From Lachnospiraceae bacterium (GTDB lineage: Bacteria > Bacillota > Clostridia > Lachnospirales > Lachnospiraceae): a stretch of 42,998 bases of DNA. This document shows positions 31,128-40,266 of the stretch, piece by piece (positions within the stretch are counted from its first letter, which is position 1; every line of letters starts with the position of its first letter). The notes below the pieces were generated by a model. The model did no database searches. It had not been told where the DNA came from and worked only from the letters and a program-made list of their open reading frames with translations. The stretch is from positions 1 through 42,998 of the forward strand of contig JAGBNK010000002.1 in assembly GCA_017634455.1 (NCBI GenBank), given 5' to 3'. Position numbers and translations under genes: made by a program.

Positions 31128-33035
31128 ATGGCAAATATTATTGATGAAAGACAGAGTGCATTGAGAAATCTTATGGAAGAAAATGGAATTGATATTTATG
31201 TGGTTCCGACTTCTGATGATCATGCATCTGAATATGTAGGAGATCATTTTAAAACAAGAAAATATATAACAGGTTTTACAGGTTCTGCTGGAACTGCCGT
31301 AATTACCAAGACTGAGTCAGGACTTTGGACTGACGGTAGATATTTCGTTCAGGCTGGTAAGCAGCTTGCAGATAATCAGACCATTTTACAGAAGATAGGT
31401 GAGGAAGGTGTACCAACTGTAGATGAGTATCTTACTGATCAGATGAAGGCTCTGGCATCTGTTGGCAAGAAGCCGGTTATTGGATTTGACGGCAGCTGCA
31501 TGACAGCTACAGATGGTTATAAATATCAGGAGATGGTTGCCAAGCTTGGTGGACATCTTGTGACAGACTTGGATTTGATTGGACAGCTGTGGGAGGACAG
31601 ACCTGCACTTCCTAATTCTAAACCATGGATTCTGACTTCAGAATTCTCTGGTAAGGACACTCTGGATAAATTAGCTGATGTTCGCGAGAAGATGACAGAG
31701 AAGAAGGCTAAGTATCACCTGGTTGCAGACTTGTGTAATGTGGCATGGTTCTTGAATCTCCGTGGAGATGATATAACCAATGTTCCTGTATTTATGTCTT
31801 ATCTTCTCATTTCACAGAAGGATGTGACATTATTTATCGGAGAAGAGGGTAAGGCTTCTGATATTTTGACATCTGAGGTGATGAATTATTTATCAGAGAG
31901 AAATATTAGTGTTAAACCATACGCTTCAATTTATGATGTATTATCAGAGATTGATGGAGACATCCTCCTTGATGAGGACTTTGCAAATTACAAGATTTGC
32001 AATAGCGTATCCAAGACAGTAAAGATTATCAACGAGGCTGAGCCAGAGGAGCTTATGAGAGCTACCAAAAATGATACTGAGATTGCTAACACAATCCAGG
32101 CTCACATCAATGATGGTGTGGCAATGACCAAGTTCATTTTCTATATCAAGAAGAAAATGGGCCAGATTTCAGAGGATATAATGGAAGCAGTTGCCAAAGA
32201 GGAAGCGGCTACAGGAAAGCACATTGGATTCCCTGAGGATGAGCCACTTACTGAGATTTCAGCAGCTGAGTGTATCGATGGACTTAGAAGTGAGATTTCT
32301 GATTATCTGGATTTGAGCTTCGGCACAATCAGCGCCTATGGCCCAAATGCTGCAATGGCACATTACAGCGCTACACCAGAGAACTACAGTGTTGTAGATC
32401 CTAGAGGATTCCTTCTTGTAGATTCAGGCGGACATTACAAGACCGGTACAACAGATATTACCAGAACCATTGCAGTTGGTCCTGTATCTGATGAGGAGCG
32501 AGAGATGTACACTCGTACACTTCAGTCTCATTTGAGATTGGAATATGCTAAGTTCTTGGAGGGAACCTGTGGAGTACAGCTTGATATGCTTGCAAGAGAG
32601 CCTTTCTGGGAAGTTGGTAAGGACTTCAAGCATGGTACAGGTCACGGAGTGGGACATATTTTAAATGTTCACGAAGGACCAAATGGATTCAGATGGAGAA
32701 TCAACGGTATGAATTCTATTCAGGAATTAATACCTGGTATGATTACAAGTGATGAGCCTGGTTATTACGAGGCTGACAGATATGGTATCAGAATTGAAAA
32801 TGAGATTCTGTGCCAGCAGGCTGAGAAGAACGAGTACGGACAGTTTATGAACTTCAAGCCTCTGACCATGGTTCCAATTGATTTGGATCCGGTTGATTTC
32901 GATTTGCTTAGCAATCAGGAAATTGCCTGGATAAATGATTATCACAGAGAGGTTCGCGAAGCTATTGCACCACATTTAACAGGCGCAGCTTTAGAATGGC
33001 TTGAAGAAGTTACTACGGAAGTGGCAATAGATTAA
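31128..33035 (+). CDS. Aminopeptidase P family protein (M24B)
   Basis: A 635-aa Xaa-Pro aminopeptidase of the long, eukaryote-like type: two creatinase-like N-terminal domains, a catalytic pita-bread domain (about 330-560) and a C-terminal extension. Metal ligands are visible: Asp432 and Asp443 (VDSGGHYKTGTTDITRT), His in GTGHGVGH, Glu in SDEPGYY and Glu in RIENE. GFTGSAGTAVIT and LWTDGRYFVQA are typical of the N-terminal domain. It releases N-terminal residues before proline and is cytosolic. It stands alone between an AT-rich spacer and an inverted-repeat spacer. Confidence 0.93.
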   Translation: MANIIDERQSALRNLMEENGIDIYVVPTSDDHASEYVGDHFKTRKYITGFTGSAGTAVITKTESGLWTDGRYFVQAGKQLADNQTILQKIGEEGVPTVDEYLTDQMKALASVGKKPVIGFDGSCMTATDGYKYQEMVAKLGGHLVTDLDLIGQLWEDRPALPNSKPWILTSEFSGKDTLDKLADVREKMTEKKAKYHLVADLCNVAWFLNLRGDDITNVPVFMSYLLISQKDVTLFIGEEGKASDILTSEVMNYLSERNISVKPYASIYDVLSEIDGDILLDEDFANYKICNSVSKTVKIINEAEPEELMRATKNDTEIANTIQAHINDGVAMTKFIFYIKKKMGQISEDIMEAVAKEEAATGKHIGFPEDEPLTEISAAECIDGLRSEISDYLDLSFGTISAYGPNAAMAHYSATPENYSVVDPRGFLLVDSGGHYKTGTTDITRTIAVGPVSDEEREMYTRTLQSHLRLEYAKFLEGTCGVQLDMLAREPFWEVGKDFKHGTGHGVGHILNVHEGPNGFRWRINGMNSIQELIPGMITSDEPGYYEADRYGIRIENEILCQQAEKNEYGQFMNFKPLTMVPIDLDPVDFDLLSNQEIAWINDYHREVREAIAPHLTGAALEWLEEVTTEVAID

Positions 33036-33049
33036 TTATTTGTTGAGAC

Positions 33050-33113
33050 ATTGCAATAAATTAGTTATAAGCTAAGCCATAGCAATAGATGCATGGCATT
33101 GGATAATTGCAAT
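33050..33113. other. Inverted repeats between the M24 peptidase gene and polA
   Basis: ATTGCAAT occurs at both ends (33050 and 33106), enclosing GCCAT (33076) and ATGGC (33093). A two-step stem can form without a T-run. Confidence 0.4.
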
Positions 33114-33160
33114 TAGAGATTGAATCTCATAATGATATAGAAAAATGAGAGAGTGATTAT

Positions 33161-35923
33161 ATGAGCAAGAAACTTTTGTTGATTGATGGACATAGTATAT
33201 TGAATAGAGCCTTCTATGGCGTGCCTCCCCTTACAAATTCCAAGGGGCAGCACACTAATGGAGTGTATGGATTCCTGAATATGATGTTTCGCTTTATTGA
33301 TGTGGAGAAGCCTGACCATCTGACAGTTGCATTTGACGAGAAGGCGCCAACCTTCCGCCACGAGATGTATGCTGCTTACAAGGGCACCCGCAAGGGCATG
33401 CCTGACGAACTTCATGAGCAGGTACCATATACCAAGGAAGTGCTTCGTGCTATGAATATTCCGGTTATTTCCAAACCTGGACTTGAGGCTGACGATTTGC
33501 TGGGTACTATGTCTCGTCGCGCTGAAGCTGCTGGTTATGATGTGACAATAATATCCGGAGACAGGGATTTACTCCAGTTGGCTACTGACAAAATCAAGAT
33601 TGCCATCCCAAAGACCAAGGGGGGCGGAACTGAGGTTGAGGAGTATTATCCAGCTGATGTTATGGAACACTATCTGGTTACTCCAACAGAGTTTATAGAT
33701 GTGAAGGCTCTTCAGGGAGATACATCTGATAATATTCCTGGTATTCCCATGATTGGTGAGAAGGTTGCTCCAAAGATTATTGCCAAGTACCATTCTCTGG
33801 AAAATGCTTACCAGAATGCTATTGACAACGAGGAGGAGTTCTCCAAGGAATTCGGCAAAGCCAAATGCAATAAGCTTAAGGAATTCTATGAGCAGGGCGT
33901 AATGTCCAAGGTTTTGGCCACCATTAAAGTGGATGCAGACTTTGATTGGAATATAGATGATGCTGTTATTGGAGATTTATTTACCCCTGAGGCATACGAA
34001 CTTTGCAAGCAGTTTGAATTGAAGAAGTTGCTCTCTCGATTTGATGTGACAGAAGCTGCAGCCAATGTAGTTGACACTGAGATTGAGAAGACATTTACCC
34101 ATATAGATTCCAAGGCAAAGCTTCAGGAGTTCATATCTGGCATTAAGTCTGAGTATGTAGGCTTGTATCTGGCTATGGAAGGACAGGAAATTTATGGCGC
34201 ATCTATAAGTGATGGGGCTAGTGCTGAGTGGGTTCGCTGCGGTGAAGCCCAGGAGAAGTGTCAGCAGTTGTCTCTCTTTGGCACTGATATGGGAAATGAT
34301 AGTGCATCTGGAGCTGGTTTCAACAGTGATATTACAGTCCATGACCTTGTTGCTCTGCTACAGAATCTCATTGAATCAGGAGCTAAGATTGCCACAGCCA
34401 ACGGCAAAGAATTGGTTAAAATATTATATCCTGATATAAGAAATAGAAAGCTTGACTACAGCAATCTATATGACGTGGCAGTGGCGGATTATCTGATCCA
34501 TCCTCTGAAGAAGGAATATACTGCAGAAGATTTGGGCATGGATTATCTGAATATGGTGGTTCCATCTTATACAGAAATATTTGCTAAGAAGAAATTCCAT
34601 GAAGCTGTGGATATGACAGAGGAGATGACCAGATTTGCTGGATATCAGTCTTATGTATATGTATCTATTGTTGAGAAATTGCAACAGGAATTAGACAAGC
34701 AGCATATGCTTGATTTATATAATGACATTGAATTGCCATTGGTATTTACTCTGGCTGATATGGAACTTGCAGGAATGGCAATTGATGCAACAGCCCTAAA
34801 GGCTTATGGAGACAAGCTGGCTGTTCGCATTGCTGAGCTGGAGCAGGAGATATACAAGGAGGCGGGAGAGGAATTCAATATCAACTCTCCTAAGCAGTTA
34901 GGTGTTATTCTATTTGAGAAAATGGGAATAGAAGGTGGCAAGAAGACCAAGACTGGTTATTCAACTGCAGTGGATGTGCTGGAGAAGCTTGCAGCAACCA
35001 ATCCTATTGTGGGAGATATATTGGAATATCGTCAGTTGGCTAAGTTGAAGTCTACTTATGCAGATGGACTTGCCAAATGTATTGCAGATGATGGCAGAAT
35101 ACATTCTTCTTTCCAACAGACTGTAACAGCTACAGGTCGAATCAGCAGTACTGAGCCGAACTTACAGAATATTCCTGTGAGAATGGAACTTGGTAAATTG
35201 ATTCGTAAGGTATTCCATCCGAAGTCAGGTTATGTATTCGTAGATGCGGATTACTCACAGATTGAACTTAGAGTGTTGGCACATATGTCAGGAGACGGAA
35301 ATCTTATATCTGCATTTAACAATGGCCAGGATATTCATCGTTCTACGGCATCATTGGTATTTAATGTGCCTTTTGATGAAGTTACAGATTTACAGAGACG
35401 CAGTGCCAAGGCTGTTAACTTCGGTATAGTATATGGAATCAGTGCTTTTGGTCTGGCGCAGGATATTGGAGTGGACAGAAAGGAAGCTCAGGCTTATATT
35501 GATGGATATTTCGTGGCTTACCCACAGATGAAGGAATATATTGATTCATTAGTGGCATCAGCTCACGAGACTGGCATGGTACAGACTATGTATGGCAGAA
35601 TCAGACCGATTCCAGAACTTGCTTCCAGCAATTTCATGCAGAAGCAGTTTGGGGAGCGTGTTGCCAAGAATTCACCTATTCAGGGAACAGCTGCGGACAT
35701 TATCAAGATTGCCATGGTAAGAGTTCACGACAGATTGGCTAGAGAAGGATTGGAGTCTCGTCTGTTATTACAGGTTCACGATGAACTTCTCATAGAAGCC
35801 AAGGAATCTGAATTAGAGCAGGTGAAGAAAATATTACAGGAAGAGATGGTAGGAGCTGCTCAATTATCAGTTAACTTAGAGGTTGATATGCACACTGGTA
35901 AGGACTGGTATGAGGCAAAATAG
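33161..35923 (+). CDS. polA: DNA polymerase I
   Basis: A 920-aa repair and primer-removal polymerase. The N-terminal FEN domain has LLIDGHSILNRAFYG, VAFDEKAPTFRH, EADDLLG, ISGDRDLLQL and GDTSDNIPGI. The central 3'-5' exonuclease-like domain (about 300-500) lacks the usual metal-binding DxE motif: GLYLAMEG stands in its place. Proofreading is therefore probably lost, as in Bacillus PolA. The polymerase domain is intact: motif A DADYSQIELR (from D695), motif B RRSAKAVNFGIVYG, motif C VHDE (872-875). It ends in a terminator. Confidence 0.97.
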   Translation: MSKKLLLIDGHSILNRAFYGVPPLTNSKGQHTNGVYGFLNMMFRFIDVEKPDHLTVAFDEKAPTFRHEMYAAYKGTRKGMPDELHEQVPYTKEVLRAMNIPVISKPGLEADDLLGTMSRRAEAAGYDVTIISGDRDLLQLATDKIKIAIPKTKGGGTEVEEYYPADVMEHYLVTPTEFIDVKALQGDTSDNIPGIPMIGEKVAPKIIAKYHSLENAYQNAIDNEEEFSKEFGKAKCNKLKEFYEQGVMSKVLATIKVDADFDWNIDDAVIGDLFTPEAYELCKQFELKKLLSRFDVTEAAANVVDTEIEKTFTHIDSKAKLQEFISGIKSEYVGLYLAMEGQEIYGASISDGASAEWVRCGEAQEKCQQLSLFGTDMGNDSASGAGFNSDITVHDLVALLQNLIESGAKIATANGKELVKILYPDIRNRKLDYSNLYDVAVADYLIHPLKKEYTAEDLGMDYLNMVVPSYTEIFAKKKFHEAVDMTEEMTRFAGYQSYVYVSIVEKLQQELDKQHMLDLYNDIELPLVFTLADMELAGMAIDATALKAYGDKLAVRIAELEQEIYKEAGEEFNINSPKQLGVILFEKMGIEGGKKTKTGYSTAVDVLEKLAATNPIVGDILEYRQLAKLKSTYADGLAKCIADDGRIHSSFQQTVTATGRISSTEPNLQNIPVRMELGKLIRKVFHPKSGYVFVDADYSQIELRVLAHMSGDGNLISAFNNGQDIHRSTASLVFNVPFDEVTDLQRRSAKAVNFGIVYGISAFGLAQDIGVDRKEAQAYIDGYFVAYPQMKEYIDSLVASAHETGMVQTMYGRIRPIPELASSNFMQKQFGERVAKNSPIQGTAADIIKIAMVRVHDRLAREGLESRLLLQVHDELLIEAKESELEQVKKILQEEMVGAAQLSVNLEVDMHTGKDWYEAK

Positions 35924-35964
35924 AAATTGCTATAGTGCCATTTTCATGGCAAGTAATTTCTTTT
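35923..35964 (+). terminator. Terminator after polA
   Basis: An outer GAAATT/AATTTC pair and an inner perfect TGCCAT-TTTC-ATGGCA stem are followed by TTTT. The first base of the stem is the last base of the polA stop codon. Confidence 0.75.
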
Positions 35965-35999
35965 AATTGAGCCGTATAAATGATAAAATATACATAATT

Positions 36000-36626
36000 A
36001 TGGAGTTTATAGGTATAACAGGCGGAGTTGGTGCTGGAAAAAGCGCCATACTTGCATATTTATCACAAAATTATAAATGCAAAATAGTCATGGCAGATGA
36101 TTTGGCCAAGGAATTAATGGAGCCGGGTCACCAGTGTTATGACGATTTGCTGGATGCTTTGGTTAGAGAGGGATTCATTGCTTCATCCATGGAGATATTG
36201 GATGGGGATGATTACCTGGATCGAAGCAAGATGTCAGAGATTGTATTTGCATCAGAGAAGGGGCGCATGCTGGTGAATTCCATTGTGCATCCTGCGGTGA
36301 AAGATTGGATAGTCGCTGATGTGGCTGCCGCCAGAGAAGAGGGAGCCTTGGATTATTATTTCTTTGAGGCTGCACTTCTTCTTGAGTGTGAGTATGAAAA
36401 GATATGTGATGAAATCTGGTATATATTTACCACACAGGACAATAGAAGAGCGAGATTGAAATCATCTAGAGGATATAGTGATGAGAGGGTGGATGAAATA
36501 TTTGCCAGCCAGCTGGATGAGAAAGTATTTCGCATGAAGAGCGACTTCGTAATAGATAACAACAGAAGTCTGGATTATACTTTTGAGCAGATTGATAAGC
36601 GATTGACAGATCGCGGAGATTTATAG
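36000..36626 (+). CDS. coaE: Dephospho-CoA kinase
   Basis: A 208-aa P-loop kinase that catalyses the last step of CoA synthesis. Walker A is GGVGAGKS (near residue 8), followed by ADDLAKELMEPG (substrate Asp), the lid region and DEIWYIFTTQDNRRARLKSS. The frame extends to a TTG at 35967, but MEFIGITGGVGAGKS at ATG 36000 is the family start. No Shine-Dalgarno site precedes it. TGATAAAAT (extended -10, 35981-35989) lies so close that the RNA may start only a few bases before the ATG. Together with the polA terminator this suggests a leaderless message. The FtsA-like gene follows after 18 bp. Confidence 0.93.
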   Translation: MEFIGITGGVGAGKSAILAYLSQNYKCKIVMADDLAKELMEPGHQCYDDLLDALVREGFIASSMEILDGDDYLDRSKMSEIVFASEKGRMLVNSIVHPAVKDWIVADVAAAREEGALDYYFFEAALLLECEYEKICDEIWYIFTTQDNRRARLKSSRGYSDERVDEIFASQLDEKVFRMKSDFVIDNNRSLDYTFEQIDKRLTDRGDL

Positions 36627-36644
36627 ATACAAGGGAGAGTACAC

Positions 36645-38777
36645 ATGATTGAATTAACTCAGGCAGAAAATATGGTATTTGGTCTGGATATTGGAACCAG
36701 AAATGTGGTGGGAACAGTCGGTGTTCGCACAGATGATGGTTTCAGAGTTATTGCAACTCACAATGAAGAGCATCAGACAAGAGCTATGTTGGATGGTCAG
36801 ATTCATGATATAGGACGAGTTGCAGAGACAATTCGACAGGTGAAGGAGACATTGGAAGCGCAGATAAATGCACCTCTTAGCGAGGTATGTATAGCTGCCG
36901 CTGGTCGTGTGCTCAAGACTGTTACAACTCGTGTGAAATATGAGTATCCAGAGGAGACTGTGGTTACAGCAGAGGATTTGCATACACTTGACCTTATGGG
37001 AATTGATCAGGCCCAACGCGAACTTCTAGGTGAGGATGAGGAAGCTGCCAAGAAATATAAGTTCTACTGTGTAGGATACTCAGTAATGAAATATTACCTC
37101 AATGGGGATTTGTTCCAGAGTTTGGAAGGTCACAAGGCTGATTTTATTGAGGAAGTTATTATCGTAACATTTCTCCCAGAGGATGTAGTAGATGGTTTGT
37201 ATTCGGCTGTTGAGCGAGCAGGCCTTAAGGTTGCCAATCTTACATTGGAGCCTATAGCCGCAATCAATATCGCTATTCCAGAGAATTTCCGTATGTTAAA
37301 TATTGCCCTTGTTGATGTGGGAGCAGGTACATCGGATATTTGTATCACCAGAGATGGAAGTATCATAGCTTATGGCATGATTCCTTGTGCAGGTGATGAG
37401 TTAACAGAAGTTATTGTGCAGGAATACTTGGTAGATTTTGCAACAGCAGAACAGATTAAGTTGGATTCCTCATCTCTTGATAAGATTCAGTACACAGACA
37501 TTATGGGCATTTCTCATGAAATCAAAGCTTCTGATGTATGGAAGCTGACAGAGCCAATTCGTGAGAAGATGACTACAGATGTAGCTGAGAAAATCAAGGA
37601 GCTAAATGGCGATAAATCTGTAAGCGCCTGCTTCGTAGTAGGTGGTGGCGGTAAGATTCATGGCTATACAGAATCTATGGCAGAGAAACTTGGAATTGCT
37701 TCAGAGCGTGTAGCACTTCGTGGTGAGGAAGTAATGCAAAATATAACTTTCGATCAGCCTGAGGTGAAGAAGGATCCACTCCTTGTAACACCTATTGGAA
37801 TCTGTCTCAATTATTATGAACAGAAGAATAACTTCGTCATGGTGCATTTCAATGACGAGATGATTAAGCTGTATGATAATGGCCATTTGACAGTTGTAGA
37901 TGCAGCAATGCAGGTTGGATTTACTACAGAGGAATTGTTCCCTCGCCGTGGCAAGGAGATACATTTCACAGTAAATGGTACCAAGAGAATGGCTCGTGGA
38001 AATGAGGGCGAGTCAGCAGTTGTGAAGATGAATGGAAATCAGGTTGGAATGAATACTCCTCTTGAGCCAAATTGTTTTATAGAAATCGAGCCATCAACTG
38101 TGGGAACAGAAGCAGTTCATACAATTGAACAGCTTGATGAGTATGCTTCAAGCACTGTGACTTTTGTGGTAAATAATAAGCGAGTTATCTGTCCTAAGTT
38201 CGTAGAGGTAAATGGTAGTTTAGAGCCTGGCTCTTACCAGATTCAAGAGGGCGATGACATAGAGACCAGAAGTTATTATACAGTAGGTCAGTTGGCAGAA
38301 TTTATGGATGTAGAGCTTGATAGCGATAGAGCTATTATGGTAAATAATCGCCCTGCAACTCTTGATTCACTTATTTATGAGAACTTCGAGATTGAGTGGA
38401 CAACTCTTGGATTCGGAGCTGCTGATGTTGAAAAGGCTGGTGAAGTTGCTGATGCTGAAGGCAATTCAGAAGATGCAGATGAATCTGGCAATGCCGCAGA
38501 AGGCAATGGGGAAAATGCTGGTGACATAGCTGCAGATGGTGAGAAGACACCTGAGCAGATGTTGTCTGGCAGAGTTATACATGTGAAAGCAAACGGCGAG
38601 GATATAACATTATCTGGTAAGAATGATTATATGTTCGTAGATATATTTACAGTAATTGACTTTGATATCCATGCAGGCGGCGGAAGAAATGTAGTCACCA
38701 AGATAAATGGTGAGCCTTGTGGATATACTGCTCCATTAAATGATGGAGACAGCGCAGATGTCTACTGGGAAGAGTAG
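36645..38777 (+). CDS. FtsA-like actin-fold ATPase with long C-terminal extension
   Basis: A 710-aa protein. Residues 10-380 match FtsA/SHS2 actin-like ATPases: phosphate 1 VFGLDIGTRNVVGTV, phosphate 2 LVDVGAGTSDICI (about 222-234), adenosine motif VVGGGGKIHGY (about 331-341), and an SHS2-type insertion near 85-200. FtsA itself is about 400-420 residues, so about 330 residues are extra. These contain three beta-rich segments with similar openings (IHFTVNG, VTFVVNN, IHVKANG) separated by an acidic Gly/Ala/Glu linker (about 592-638). There is no clear C-terminal membrane-binding amphipathic helix. It is probably a clostridial FtsA paralogue in division or envelope assembly; the exact role is unknown. 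It lies in an operon with coaE and the MBL gene. Confidence 0.85.
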   Translation: MIELTQAENMVFGLDIGTRNVVGTVGVRTDDGFRVIATHNEEHQTRAMLDGQIHDIGRVAETIRQVKETLEAQINAPLSEVCIAAAGRVLKTVTTRVKYEYPEETVVTAEDLHTLDLMGIDQAQRELLGEDEEAAKKYKFYCVGYSVMKYYLNGDLFQSLEGHKADFIEEVIIVTFLPEDVVDGLYSAVERAGLKVANLTLEPIAAINIAIPENFRMLNIALVDVGAGTSDICITRDGSIIAYGMIPCAGDELTEVIVQEYLVDFATAEQIKLDSSSLDKIQYTDIMGISHEIKASDVWKLTEPIREKMTTDVAEKIKELNGDKSVSACFVVGGGGKIHGYTESMAEKLGIASERVALRGEEVMQNITFDQPEVKKDPLLVTPIGICLNYYEQKNNFVMVHFNDEMIKLYDNGHLTVVDAAMQVGFTTEELFPRRGKEIHFTVNGTKRMARGNEGESAVVKMNGNQVGMNTPLEPNCFIEIEPSTVGTEAVHTIEQLDEYASSTVTFVVNNKRVICPKFVEVNGSLEPGSYQIQEGDDIETRSYYTVGQLAEFMDVELDSDRAIMVNNRPATLDSLIYENFEIEWTTLGFGAADVEKAGEVADAEGNSEDADESGNAAEGNGENAGDIAADGEKTPEQMLSGRVIHVKANGEDITLSGKNDYMFVDIFTVIDFDIHAGGGRNVVTKINGEPCGYTAPLNDGDSADVYWEE

Positions 38778-38780
38778 GAA

Positions 38781-39578
38781 ATGGAATTTTATAGTATAGC
38801 AAGCGGAAGCAGTGGCAATTGTATATGCGTGGGTGATGATGACACTCATGTAATGATAGATGCAGGTATTAGCGGTAAGCGAATTGAAGAAGGAATGAAT
38901 GCTTACGGCTATACCACATCTGATATGGCAGGACTCCTAATTACACATGAACACAGTGATCATATAAGTGGTGTGGGAGTTATATCCAGAAAATATGGAT
39001 TGCCAATTTATGGGACAGCAGGAACACTGGCTTCCATTAAAAGAAATAATAGTTTGGGAAAGATTGACCCAGGATTGTTTAGGGAAATTAAAACAGGGGT
39101 TAATTTTCGAATAGGCAGTTTGGATATTTATCCAATGCACATATCACATGATGCAGCAGATCCTGTTGCATATATTGTATCTTCTGGAAATAAGCGAATT
39201 GGTATTATTACTGACTTAGGTTATTTCGACGAGAATATTATATTACATTCTATGGGGCTTGACGCCATGCTTGTGGAAGCCAATCATGATGTTCACATGT
39301 TGGAAGTTGGCCCGTATCCTTATCCATTAAAACAGAGAATACTTGGTGAACATGGACATTTATCAAATGATACATGCGCCAGATTTTTGAATGAGATATT
39401 ACATGATGATACCAAGCATGTGCTGCTGGGACATCTTAGTAAGGAAAATAATTATCCTCAATTGGCTTATGAGACAGTGAGGGTTGGAATAACCATGGGG
39501 GATTGTCCTTATACAGGTTCAGATTTTCCCATAGAGGTTGCTCCAAGAAGTGAAGTGTCTCGATTGATTACAGTATAG
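38781..39578 (+). CDS. MBL-fold metallohydrolase, WalJ/YycJ-like
   Basis: A 265-aa metallo-beta-lactamase fold protein. The metal motif THEHSDH occupies residues 55-61, with later ligands in MHISHDAADP, GIITDLGYFDENI, EANHD and GHLSKENNYP. The N-terminus MEFYSIASGSSGNCICV is characteristic of the YycJ/WalJ group, whose Bacillus member is a 5'-3' exonuclease tied to DNA repair and cell-wall signalling. It starts 3 bp after the FtsA-like gene, so the two are translationally coupled. The substrate is not deducible. Confidence 0.9.
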   Translation: MEFYSIASGSSGNCICVGDDDTHVMIDAGISGKRIEEGMNAYGYTTSDMAGLLITHEHSDHISGVGVISRKYGLPIYGTAGTLASIKRNNSLGKIDPGLFREIKTGVNFRIGSLDIYPMHISHDAADPVAYIVSSGNKRIGIITDLGYFDENIILHSMGLDAMLVEANHDVHMLEVGPYPYPLKQRILGEHGHLSNDTCARFLNEILHDDTKHVLLGHLSKENNYPQLAYETVRVGITMGDCPYTGSDFPIEVAPRSEVSRLITV

Positions 39579-39586
39579 CTAAGGAC

Positions 39587-39654
39587 TTGTGTGGCGAAGC
39601 ACAAATGCATTAGGCAGTGCGTGATAAATGAAGCACATGTGGAGTGCTTGCTGC
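39587..39654 (+). other. Structured region downstream of the MBL gene
   Basis: TTGTG-CACAA forms a first hairpin (39587-39604). GCAG (39613) and CTGC (39651) enclose a second, AAGCAC-ATGTGGA-GTGCTT (39631-39649). No T-run follows. It lies in a 312-base gene-free space that also holds a tandem repeat at 39795. Confidence 0.45.
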
Positions 39655-39794
39655 GTGTCAGCTTTGTTGATTTAACATAATAAAATCATAATTCTTGACG
39701 GATTTATGGTAAATAATCAGCGGACAAATCGGTTATAGTTAATGGCGGATGATATAGATATATTGTTGTTGTGAAGTAATATTTGTAAATAGTA

Positions 39795-39840
39795 ATTGCT
39801 ATAGAGATAAAATAATTATTGTTATAGAGATAAAATAATT
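39795..39840 (+). repeat. 23-bp tandem repeat, two copies
   Basis: Two adjacent 23-mers differ at one base: ATTG(C/T)TATAGAG followed by ATAAAATAATT. They lie in the leader 51 bp upstream of the ACT-domain gene. Confidence 0.8.
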
Positions 39841-39890
39841 ATCAAGGGTATTTGTTATTAAAAGTAATAAAATTAAAAGGAGATATAATA

Positions 39891-40172
39891 ATGGAGAAAA
39901 AACAAAAAGCTGTCATTACTGTTGTGGGAAAAGATACAGTGGGGATTATTGCAAAGGTATGTACTTATTTATCTGAGCAAGGTATCAATGTCCTTGATAT
40001 TTCACAGACTATTGTACAGGATTTCTTTAACATGATGATGATTGTAGACTTGGGAAATGCTACTAAATCTCTTGGTGACATTCAGGCAGATTTAGATGCT
40101 CTTGGGGAAGAGATTGGCGTTGATATTAAGTGTCAGCGTGAAGAAATCTTTGAGAAGATGCATCGTATCTAA
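39891..40172 (+). CDS. ACT-domain protein (UPF0237)
   Basis: A 93-aa single ACT domain: KAVITVVGKDTVGIIAKVCT, then LSEQGINVLDISQTIVQDFF, then MMMIVDLGN. ACT domains bind amino acids or similar ligands. This stand-alone family is nearly always next to a UPF0210 gene, as here, and the ligand is unknown. An AAGGAG site 8 bp upstream decides ATG 39891 over an in-frame codon at 39852. Confidence 0.92.
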   Translation: MEKKQKAVITVVGKDTVGIIAKVCTYLSEQGINVLDISQTIVQDFFNMMMIVDLGNATKSLGDIQADLDALGEEIGVDIKCQREEIFEKMHRI

Positions 40173-40201
40173 TTTGATTAATTTTGATTAATTGTAACAG
40201 G

Positions 40202-40237
40202 CATGCTTTCGCGACAATAGTCGGAAGAGCATTTGCA
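40202..40237 (+). other. Imperfect hairpin between ACT and UPF0210 genes
   Basis: ATGCT-TTC-GCGAC pairs with GTCG-GAAG-AGCAT around AATA, with small bulges, 30 bases before the UPF0210 start. It may modulate expression within the operon. Confidence 0.45.
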
Positions 40238-40266
40238 TAACTAGACATCATTATAGAGGAATTATC

